Origin: Erysipelotrichaceae bacterium
Lineage (GTDB): Bacteria; Bacillota_I; Bacilli_A; Erysipelotrichales; Erysipelotrichaceae
Direction: 5' to 3'
Assembly: GCA_003520745.1 (NCBI GenBank)
Contig: DOUE01000018.1
Span: 40,631 to 69,079 of the forward strand
Length of the DNA stretch: 28,449 nucleotides
Shown: one piece after another, positions 14,501-20,484 of the stretch
Position numbering within the stretch: position 1 is the first letter of the stretch
Layout of the letters: every line of letters starts with the position of its first letter
Made by a program: the position numbers and the translations under genes
The notes under the pieces: model-generated
What the model was told of the DNA's origin: nothing
Seen by the model: only the letters and a program-made list of their open reading frames with translations
The model's database searches: none

Positions 14501-15493
14501 ATGAGCACAATCGAGCAAGTCGCCTTGTTGGCGAAAGTAAGTGTCGCGACCGTTTCACGTGTGATCAACAACACGGCGAAAGTGAACGAAGACACCCGGC
14601 TACGCGTTGAAAACGCAATCAAGAAACTGAATTATCAACCCAACGCCATGGGGGTCATGTTGCGCCGCGAAACGACAGGGCTGGTTTTGATTTTGCTTCA
14701 CAGCGTCGATAATCCGTTTTTCTCGTCGACCGTCCAGGGGATCGAGCGGATCGCGCATGAAAACAACTATAACGTCCTCATCTGCAACACCTACGGAGAC
14801 CGTGAACGCGAGAGTCACTATTTGAAGATGCTGAAGAACCATTTGGTCGACGGCGTGTTGTTGCTCTCGAACACCTTGACGGTGGAGGAAATCAACGAAC
14901 TCGACGCCCAATATCCGATCGTCCAGGTGATTGAATACTCCGAAGAATCGAAGGCCGCATATTTCAGCGTCGATTTCTACGAAGCCAGCCGATCCATCCT
15001 GAAAGAACTGATTCTGCCCGGGCACAAGAACATCGCGTTCGTGCACGCCGGCTCGGTCGATATCATCTCGGCCAACGAGAAATACCGCGCGTACCGGGAT
15101 ACGATGATCGAAAACGATCTTCCGGTTTTGACACCGAGACCCCAGGACGTCGTCTTCGGTTTCGCTTCGGGCAAACAAGTCACGGCCGAGATTCTATCCA
15201 ATCATCCGGATGTGGAGGCTTTCTTCGTCACGTCGGACTTGATCGCCTGCGGCGTCATCGACGAGCTGAACGCCCACGGGTATCAAGTGCCCCAAGACAA
15301 AGCCGTGGTCGGCTTCGATAATACGATTTTCGCCTATCTCAGTCATCCGTCGATCACCAGTATCGAACTCAACAGTTTCCAAATGGGAAGCGATGCCATG
15401 TCTTTCCTGCTTAAGAAGATACGGCACTGCAAAGAAGAACTGAAGAAAAAGAATTTCCTTCCTTATGAAATTATCAAGCGCAACTCCATTTAA
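14501..15493 (+). CDS. LacI/GalR-family transcriptional repressor of the sugar operon
   Basis: This 330-residue DNA-binding sugar sensor has an N-terminal helix-turn-helix (TIEQVALLAKVSVATVSRVI, 3-22) and a hinge helix ending in LNYQPN. A periplasmic-binding-protein-like effector domain follows (about 60-325), including the VDGVLLLS and VVGFDNTIFAYLSHPSITSI segments typical of the family. The ATG at 14501 was preferred because AAGGTGG lies 5-6 bp upstream; an ATG seven codons earlier has no such site. It is divergent from the sugar operon, with two operators between, so it almost certainly represses that operon and probably itself. The inducer is unknown; sucrose or fructose are reasonable candidates. 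Confidence 0.9.
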   Translation: MSTIEQVALLAKVSVATVSRVINNTAKVNEDTRLRVENAIKKLNYQPNAMGVMLRRETTGLVLILLHSVDNPFFSSTVQGIERIAHENNYNVLICNTYGDRERESHYLKMLKNHLVDGVLLLSNTLTVEEINELDAQYPIVQVIEYSEESKAAYFSVDFYEASRSILKELILPGHKNIAFVHAGSVDIISANEKYRAYRDTMIENDLPVLTPRPQDVVFGFASGKQVTAEILSNHPDVEAFFVTSDLIACGVIDELNAHGYQVPQDKAVVGFDNTIFAYLSHPSITSIELNSFQMGSDAMSFLLKKIRHCKEELKKKNFLPYEIIKRNSI

Positions 15494-15521
15494 AAACCTG
15501 TCCGACGACAGGTTTATTTTT
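15494..15521. terminator. Bidirectional terminator between lacI-type and OYE genes
   Basis: A 9-bp stem AAACCTGTC/GACAGGTTT (15494-15502 with 15507-15515) has T-rich stretches on both sides. It overlaps the stop codon region of the minus-strand flavoprotein gene. Confidence 0.8.
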
Positions 15522-16566
15522 CGAAGATGCACCGTTTCCCGGTGGTTTTCGGCAGGACGAAGCATTGGTTGCAATGGATGCATCTCGCCGCTTCTCTTCG
15601 TTTGAATCTGGCGACCAGATCCGGATCGCTGATGAAGGGACGACTGATCGATACCGCTTCGATCCCCGCTTCAAGTGCACGCTCCACGTCTTCGATCTTG
15701 CGTGTTCCCCCGACCAGAATGATCGGTAGATCGACCTGTCGACGGACGATCGCCGCGGTTTCCAAGAAGAACGGAGTCGGGACATCCTTGAGGTTGGAGA
15801 AGCCCGTCCCCGAGAGTTCGACCGCATCCAAACCCGAATCCTTAAGGATCTTCAACATTTCGATTAACTCTTCCACATATCTTCCGTTGTCTTCGGTGGT
15901 GTTGGAATTGATCTTCAGAAGAACGGGGAATTCCTTCCCGCAGGCTTCTTTGATCCCTTCAAGGATTTCACGGATCAAGCGGACGCGATTCATCGCGTTT
16001 CCTCCATAATCGTCCGTTCTTTTGTTTTCGACGAAGTTCACGAACTCCGACAACATATATCCGTGCGCCCCATGGATCTGGACCCCGTCGACCCCGGCCG
16101 ACTTCATGCGTAGCGCAGCGCGGATGAAGTCTTCTTTGACTTCATTGATTTCATCCAACGTAAACGCCAACGTGGGCGTCTGGTCTTTCAAGGGTAAGCC
16201 CGACGGCGATCTTGCGATCCGTCCCTCGTTCACCCTGGACGGCGCCTTCCCCCCCGCATGGGAGATCTGCGCTACGAACTTTCCGTCATGTCGATGCACG
16301 ATTTCGGTAAGCCGCTTGAATCCTTCGATGAACCGATCCTCGCTGATCCGGTTTTGTTCAGGACTGGATCGTCCCCATTTCGTAACACAGGCATGGGCAC
16401 TGATGATCAAACCGACCTCATTACGCGCCAGTTCTTCGACGATCTCAAACTGACGATCGCCAAGCGATCCATCCGGCTCTCCGAAATACTCATGCGTCGC
16501 AGAACGGACAAGCCGATTCTTTATGTCTAGATGTCCGAGTGTAACCGGACTGAATGCATTGGTCAT
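15514..16566 (-). CDS. Old Yellow Enzyme-like NADH:flavin oxidoreductase with Cys4 tail
   Basis: This 350-residue FMN-binding TIM-barrel protein reduces activated C=C bonds in known relatives. FMN/substrate motifs are QISHAGG (100-106) and HGAHGYMLSEF (165-175, with the proton-donor-type Tyr170); the C-terminal phosphate-binding part is VGGTRKIEDVERAL and ISRPFISDPDL. At the end, Cys329, 332, 335 and 346 give C-x2-C-x2-C-x10-C, close to the 4Fe-4S motif of 2,4-dienoyl-CoA reductases. The FAD/NADH domain that normally follows is absent, so electrons must come from a partner or directly from NAD(P)H. GAGGG precedes the ATG. Monocistronic. Substrate unknown. Confidence 0.85.
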   Translation of the reverse strand: MTNAFSPVTLGHLDIKNRLVRSATHEYFGEPDGSLGDRQFEIVEELARNEVGLIISAHACVTKWGRSSPEQNRISEDRFIEGFKRLTEIVHRHDGKFVAQISHAGGKAPSRVNEGRIARSPSGLPLKDQTPTLAFTLDEINEVKEDFIRAALRMKSAGVDGVQIHGAHGYMLSEFVNFVENKRTDDYGGNAMNRVRLIREILEGIKEACGKEFPVLLKINSNTTEDNGRYVEELIEMLKILKDSGLDAVELSGTGFSNLKDVPTPFFLETAAIVRRQVDLPIILVGGTRKIEDVERALEAGIEAVSISRPFISDPDLVARFKRREAARCIHCNQCFVLPKTTGKRCIFEK

Positions 16567-16589
16567 GGGATTCCCTCGCTTATACAGGA

Positions 16590-16620
16590 ATTATACGATG
16601 TAATGTTCGCTTTAGGTCAA
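16590..16620 (-). promoter_or_regulatory. Candidate promoter of the flavoprotein gene
   Basis: Minus strand: TTGACC (16615-16620), 19-bp spacer, consensus TATAAT (16590-16595). A 5-bp inverted repeat AGTGA/TCACT beginning at the edge of the -35 (16620-16624 and 16634-16638) could be an operator. Confidence 0.5.
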
Positions 16621-16737
16621 GTGATTTTTAATGTCACTGAATTCGATTGCATCGATCAAGAGAAGATGCCTTCCATGAATATCTGATTACGAGCATTGAA
16701 ATTCTATCGAAGCATCAAAACCCGATACCAATAACCA

Positions 16738-17484
16738 TCATGAACTCTTTACTAGGCTCAGTCCCCGATTCTGCTTGATTTGGGATACGTAGAGATAAGC
16801 GGAATATAGAACCGCCAAGACAAGTATGGAAATCAGCAAGTAAAATTCCGTCGTCGCATCGGCGATCATGATCGTCGAACTGAAGTTAAACAAGACATGG
16901 AAGATTACTCCTGGAAGGATACTCTTCGAGACTTCGACGATCAGGGCCAACATGATCCCTAAGATGATGGCTGCGGCGATTTGTTGGAATTGATGTTCGA
17001 TCGACATTCCCCGAAGGAGATTGACGATGTGCCCCAACCCGAAGGTAAGCCCCGAAATCAAAATCGCGCGGTTGCGACCGGATTTGTCTTTGATTGCTTT
17101 GTAAAGCAACCCTCTGAATATCACTTCCTCGATGAATCCGACATTCAGCATCAATAACCCGAAAATCATGATTTGCGGTATCGTCAGACTTGCGTTGAAT
17201 TTCCCCGTGAACTGACTTACGGCCAGTATTCCTAATGGAATAAAGAATAGACACTTTCTGATCGTCGACGAATCCACCTTCACCAGACCGATGGTCTTTA
17301 TCATTTCTTGGTTTTTCAAATACAAGAACAGTACGGTCGATAGCCCGAACAACCCTAGACCCGTGGCGAGATTCTGAACCCCGATCGAGGCGGAAACCCC
17401 ATCGAGAACATTGACACTGACAACATAAATCCCGATCCACGCCACCGCATGTAGAACAGCGTTTTTCTTTAACAACCCTTTCAT
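16738..17484 (-). CDS. CPBP-family intramembrane metalloprotease
   Basis: This 248-residue protein with about seven to eight helices is of the CAAX/bacteriocin-processing (Abi) family. Motif 1 is EEVIFRG (Glu119, Glu120, Arg124), motif 2 FGLGH (Phe148, His152) and motif 3 HVLFN (His196, Asn200); together these form the metal site, so it is predicted to be active. Bacterial members cleave membrane substrates or give bacteriocin self-immunity. The start overlaps the stop of the TetR gene by 4 bp (ATGA), so the two are translationally coupled. The substrate is unknown. Confidence 0.85.
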   Translation of the reverse strand: MKGLLKKNAVLHAVAWIGIYVVSVNVLDGVSASIGVQNLATGLGLFGLSTVLFLYLKNQEMIKTIGLVKVDSSTIRKCLFFIPLGILAVSQFTGKFNASLTIPQIMIFGLLMLNVGFIEEVIFRGLLYKAIKDKSGRNRAILISGLTFGLGHIVNLLRGMSIEHQFQQIAAAIILGIMLALIVEVSKSILPGVIFHVLFNFSSTIMIADATTEFYLLISILVLAVLYSAYLYVSQIKQNRGLSLVKSS

Positions 17485-18059
17485 CTTTCTTCCTCCTCGA
17501 TCATGAGTTGATGTTTGAATCCGGCAAAGGCATCCCTTAGTATTTTCGTGACTTCTGCTTCGTCCAAGGCCAAGTCGTTGGTCGCGATCATGGAAGCAAT
17601 CCCATGTGTCGTAATCCAGATGTCGATGAACAACATCTCGGATTTCTTCAAATCAAGTCCGCTCATTTTGGAGATGAGTTTCACGACTTCCTGGTTCTCA
17701 TCATCCTTGATAATCTGAATCAATCCGTTCTGTTTAAACTCGTTTGTCATAAACAATAACTTGAACAGGTTTTTTTCTTCCTTTGCGAAACGAATGTAGC
17801 CCAGTCCCATGCCGAGAAACGGATTCGCAGGACTTGTCATCCCTTCTTGGATGTACTTGTCATAAACCGTTTGCGCACTTTGGATCAATTGTTTCTTCAA
17901 ACTACCCATCGTCTCGAAATTCTTGAAGATCGGTTGGATCGAACAATCCAGTTTCCTTGCGATGGCACGGGCGTTCAACGCATCGATCCCCTCCTGTCTC
18001 ACGATCTCCAACGAAACTTGGATGATCTGTTGTTGCGTCACTTTTACTTTCGGCGGCAT
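17481..18059 (-). CDS. TetR/AcrR-family transcriptional regulator
   Basis: This 192-residue dimeric repressor has the TetR helix-turn-helix within residues 10-52 (IIQVSLEIVRQEGIDALNAR, then AIARKLDCSIQPIFKNF). The C-terminal ligand domain, with a YIRFAKEEKNLFKLLF segment and a later WITTHGIASMI helix, resembles the WHG-type TetR C-terminal domain. AAAGGAG lies before the ATG. It is the first gene of a two-gene operon with the CPBP protease. Overlapping TGATAT/ATATCA palindromes just downstream of its -10 box make autorepression likely. The inducer is unknown. Confidence 0.88.
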   Translation of the reverse strand: MPPKVKVTQQQIIQVSLEIVRQEGIDALNARAIARKLDCSIQPIFKNFETMGSLKKQLIQSAQTVYDKYIQEGMTSPANPFLGMGLGYIRFAKEEKNLFKLLFMTNEFKQNGLIQIIKDDENQEVVKLISKMSGLDLKKSEMLFIDIWITTHGIASMIATNDLALDEAEVTKILRDAFAGFKHQLMIEEEER

Positions 18060-18070
18060 CTCGTCTCCTT

Positions 18071-18092
18071 TGATATCAATTGATATATATCA
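18071..18092. promoter_or_regulatory. Putative TetR operator (nested palindromes)
   Basis: A perfect 14-bp palindrome ATATCAATTGATAT (18073-18086) overlaps a perfect 12-bp palindrome TGATATATATCA (18081-18092). TGATAT repeats at 18071, 18081 and 18095. The site lies between the -10 and the start codon of the TetR gene. Confidence 0.65.
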
Positions 18093-18102
18093 TCTGATAT
18101 TT

Positions 18103-18130
18103 ATTATATCCGCTTTTTCTGTTCTGTAAA
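18103..18130 (-). promoter_or_regulatory. Promoter of the tetR-CPBP operon
   Basis: Minus strand: TTTACA (18125-18130), 16-bp spacer, TATAAT (18103-18108). Confidence 0.7.
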
Positions 18131-18200
18131 GTGATTTCATAAAAATCATCTAAATTCTATACCGACCGGCTACGATTCAACATGATTCATGAAAAAGTAC

Positions 18201-18229
18201 AAAAAAAAACCGATGATGACAACGGTTTT
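18201..18229 (-). terminator. Terminator of the tRNA cluster
   Basis: Minus strand: AAAACCG/CGGTTTT stem (18223-18229 with 18206-18212), then a run of T residues, shortly after the last tRNA's CCA. Confidence 0.75.
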
Positions 18230-18238
18230 CTGATCATT

Positions 18239-18322
18239 TGGTGCACCAGATGGGACTTGAACCCACACGGTATAACCACACGCCCCTCAAACGTGCGCGT
18301 CTGCCGATTCCGCCACTGGTGC
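18239..18322 (-). tRNA. tRNA-Leu(GAG)
   Basis: This 84-nt class II tRNA has acceptor GCACCAG/CTGGTGC, D stem GCG/CGC and anticodon stem CACGT/GCGTG. The loop is TTGAGGG, so the anticodon is GAG (plus-strand 18286-18288), reading CUC and CUU. It has a long variable arm (GGT/ACC stem) and an encoded CCA. Last of three tRNAs transcribed leftward. Confidence 0.93.
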
Positions 18323-18349
18323 ACGGGGCTTTAAACAAGAGGGTACTTC

Positions 18350-18426
18350 TGGCGCGACCGGACGGAGTTGAACCGTCGACCTAGCGCTTAGGAGGCGCTC
18401 GCTCTATCCAACTGAGCTACGGCCGC
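18350..18426 (-). tRNA. tRNA-Arg(CCT)
   Basis: A 77-nt tRNA. The acceptor is GCGGCCG/CGGTCGC (one G-U), the D stem GCTC/GAGC and the anticodon stem AGCGC/GCGCT. The loop CTCCTAA gives anticodon CCT (plus-strand 18390-18392), reading AGG. The T arm is GACGG/CCGTC and the CCA is encoded. Confidence 0.95.
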
Positions 18427-18430
18427 AAAT

Positions 18431-18507
18431 TGGTCGGAACGACGCGATTTGAACGCGCGACCCCTACCACCCCAAGGTAGTGCACTACCAAGCTGTGCTA
18501 CGTCCCG
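18431..18507 (-). tRNA. tRNA-Pro(GGG)
   Basis: A 77-nt tRNA. The acceptor is CGGGACG/CGTTCCG, the D stem GCAC/GTGC and the anticodon stem CTACC/GGTAG. The loop TTGGGGT gives anticodon GGG (plus-strand 18471-18473), reading CCC and CCU. The CCA is encoded. First of the three tRNAs. Confidence 0.93.
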
Positions 18508-18519
18508 ATTTGCTTTTAT

Positions 18520-18525
18520 ATTATA
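18520..18525 (-). promoter_or_regulatory. -10 box of the tRNA-Pro/Arg/Leu promoter
   Basis: Consensus TATAAT on the minus strand lies 12 bp before the 5' end of tRNA-Pro. No clear TTGACA-like -35 is visible at 16-18 bp. Confidence 0.5.
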
Positions 18526-18566
18526 CCCTAAACCTTTTTGTTTTGGTAGCGAAAAGTATAGAAAAT

Positions 18567-18607
18567 AAAAAAAGCGGTTGAAGCCTATTTCGAGGTTTCA
18601 ATCGCTT
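18567..18607 (-). terminator. Terminator of the polyferredoxin gene pair
   Basis: Minus strand: a 14-nt arm pair (18572-18585 with 18594-18607) with two mismatches is followed by seven T residues. It overlaps the end of the upstream coding region. Confidence 0.75.
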
Positions 18608-19298
18608 CGGTAAGCTTGGTCTTGATCGTGGAAAACGAAAGCCCTTGATCCAGACAGAAATCCTTGATCGCCTGATTCGTGTATTCCAATTTCATACCGA
18701 GGATTTCTTCAATCTCTTCGTGGGTTACACCCAAGTCGATCACGTATTGGAACGTCGTCGTCCCATTGATCTTGATCTCGCTTTCTTCCTCTTCTTCTTC
18801 AACCGGGTTTTCACTGGCGACGACATCCTTCCCGTACTCTTCCAGATACGCGCGCTGCTCATCCGTTAGATTCGATTGATTTTGAAGGAGGATATCGACC
18901 GCGGCCCTAGGCAAGACCGCATCGTCCAAGACGATCGGTAATCCTTTATAGAGGGCGACGAAGACTTGGACCGACTCATTTCCGATTTCATATCCTGAAT
19001 CCGTAAAGTACTTTTCCAGATCGTTGGTTTGGAAGTTCTCCGCGTCGATGTCGTTTTTCAAGGTAAAGGCTTGAATCAGGACTTGAAGATCGATTTCAAA
19101 CAAGTTGGATACATCCATCAAGGTATAGGAACCTCGGATATCCGCAGGGTCGTATTCCCCCGCGAAGATCCCGTCCTCGAATCGATTCGGCTTTTTCTCC
19201 GTGTCGCTTGACCAGACTCCGGTCGCTTGGGAGAGGAGGATCCCTCCAAATAGAATCACAGGCAAAACCCATGCCATGGTTCGACTTGTCAATTTCAT
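18585..19298 (-). CDS. Membrane-anchored extracytoplasmic protein with G-[ST]-x-T helical repeats
   Basis: This 237-residue protein has an N-terminal hydrophobic segment (about 9-28) that would act as an uncleaved anchor or signal. Two similar segments, IRGSYTLMDVSNLFEID (54-70) and INGTTTFQYVIDLGVTHEEI (177-196), share an I-x-G-[ST]-x-T-[LF] start and a helix-turn-helix-like follow-up. I recall similar repeats in partner proteins or C-terminal extensions of NapH-like polyferredoxins. A run of acidic residues (168-173) precedes the second repeat. There is no cysteine pair, heme motif or FMN-attachment motif. The start overlaps the polyferredoxin gene by 4 bp (ATGA). It is probably an accessory subunit; function unknown. 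Confidence 0.65.
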   Translation of the reverse strand: MKLTSRTMAWVLPVILFGGILLSQATGVWSSDTEKKPNRFEDGIFAGEYDPADIRGSYTLMDVSNLFEIDLQVLIQAFTLKNDIDAENFQTNDLEKYFTDSGYEIGNESVQVFVALYKGLPIVLDDAVLPRAAVDILLQNQSNLTDEQRAYLEEYGKDVVASENPVEEEEEESEIKINGTTTFQYVIDLGVTHEEIEEILGMKLEYTNQAIKDFCLDQGLSFSTIKTKLTEAIETSK

Positions 19299-20137
19299 AC
19301 TTTATCACCCGCCACGACTTTCTTGAACGTCGCGCTTAACGTCACCGTATCGGGAATCGGGCATGCTTGTTCGGAGGTGCATTCATAACATGAAATGCAT
19401 TGCGCGTTCTTAACCGCTTGTCCCTTGGATACTTCGATGTTCATCGGACAGGCGCGATCGCATTTCGTACAGTGGATGCAGGTCGGTTCATTGCGACGGA
19501 TCTTGAACATGCGGAACTTGTTGGAAATCCCCATCAATGCGCCATAGGGGCAGGCATATTTACACCAGGGGCGTTCGATGAACAGACTGCCGACCAACGT
19601 GAGAATCAGCACGAGAACCGCGCTGTAGGAGACTTCTTCGCTCCAGAAGGTAAACAAAGCGTTGTAGGGGTCGACGTTCTTGAAAACGAGGGTTCCGGAT
19701 TTCGCGGTGACATAGACGACCCAGATGAGGACGAGATAACGGATATACCGCAAATAGCGATCGGCCTTCTTGGGTACGAAAGCGTTGTATTTCTTTTTGA
19801 AGATTCTCTTTCCGATTTTCCCGATCCATTCCTGAAGCGATCCCAACGGACAGATCCAGCCGCAAAGCACCGGACCAAACAGAATCGCCATGACAATGCT
19901 GATTGCGAGAAGAATGACGGAGGATGCATGGATTTTTTGGATGTAGTCGCCGACCGTCGCCAAGTTATACAAAGTGACGACCCCGCCGAATGGACAAATC
20001 GCATGCAAGGATAGCACCGGGATCCAAGCGATCGCCGCATCGCTTTCCGCCAGCGTGTTGTTGACGGCGAGAATCGCGATCAACGCAAAGAATAGAATCT
20101 GTATGTATGTCCTGACCTTGCTTTTTCTTTTTTTCAT
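19295..20137 (-). CDS. NapH/YccM-like 4Fe-4S membrane protein (polyferredoxin)
   Basis: This 280-residue membrane electron-transfer protein has about five transmembrane helices. Transmembrane-proximal motifs are CGWICPLG (92-99) and CKYACPYG (192-199), plus Cys48-Pro, as in NapH/NosR/CcoG-type proteins. Two 4Fe-4S sites follow: C-x2-C-x2-C-x3-CP at 220-231, and C-x2-C-x2-C-x5-CP at 247-260, where the last spacing is longer than usual. It is expected to move electrons across or along the membrane to an oxidoreductase. AAAGGGG precedes the ATG. It is first in a two-gene operon with the repeat protein at 18585-19298; no terminal reductase is encoded nearby. Confidence 0.85.
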   Translation of the reverse strand: MKKRKSKVRTYIQILFFALIAILAVNNTLAESDAAIAWIPVLSLHAICPFGGVVTLYNLATVGDYIQKIHASSVILLAISIVMAILFGPVLCGWICPLGSLQEWIGKIGKRIFKKKYNAFVPKKADRYLRYIRYLVLIWVVYVTAKSGTLVFKNVDPYNALFTFWSEEVSYSAVLVLILTLVGSLFIERPWCKYACPYGALMGISNKFRMFKIRRNEPTCIHCTKCDRACPMNIEVSKGQAVKNAQCISCYECTSEQACPIPDTVTLSATFKKVVAGDKV

Positions 20138-20341
20138 AATTTTCCCCTTTGTCGTCCATTGTAGAGGCGAGTTGTGACGAAAGCGTTACGAATTCTTTTA
20201 TATTTCACATCTTTCGTAGATAATGGATGAAACCCATCGTTTTATCGTCGATGGGTGGTATTCATTGCGAATCGAGTATGATATTATAGTACACGTCATG
20301 GAGGTGAGAACAGGAAATACGGTTTGAATTGAAGGAATCAT

Positions 20342-20454
20342 AGCGCCCGGCTGGAAACAGTGACGAGGAAAGAGGAGTATCGAAAGACTCGGCGGATGCC
20401 TCTTCGGCAAGCGGTTGTCGAAAGATGAAGGACAAAGGAGACAAATTCTTCATC
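20342..20454 (+). ncRNA. glmS self-cleaving ribozyme (glucosamine-6-phosphate riboswitch)
   Basis: This cis-acting ribozyme in the glmS leader cleaves its own transcript when glucosamine-6-phosphate binds, lowering GlmS synthesis. The conserved 5' core AGCGCC places the cleavage site between 20342 and 20343. Next come the conserved ACGAGG and TATCGAA elements and GGCGGATGCC, the hallmark of the catalytic core. P3 is visible as TTCGGCA/TGTCGAA (20403-20409 with 20416-20422) and P4 as GATGAA/TTCATC (20424-20429 with 20449-20454), enclosing the conserved GACAAAGG segment. It ends 30 bp before the glmS start codon. Confidence 0.92.
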
Positions 20455-20484
20455 GAACCGCGCATTTGAAAGGAAATCATCATT

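Noticed and set aside
14600..15178. 192-codon minus-strand frame inside the LacI-type gene
   Set aside because: It is antisense to a clearly conserved regulator and its product is low-complexity with no family features.
20232..20256. Hairpin ACCCATCG/CGATGGGT upstream of glmS as a terminator
   Set aside because: No T-run follows on the plus strand and only TTTC on the minus strand. It lies between divergent genes where no terminator is needed; its role is unknown.
20259..20290. glmS promoter around TATTATAGT
   Set aside because: AT-rich -10-like sequences are present, but no -35 match at 16-18 bp is good enough to call a promoter.
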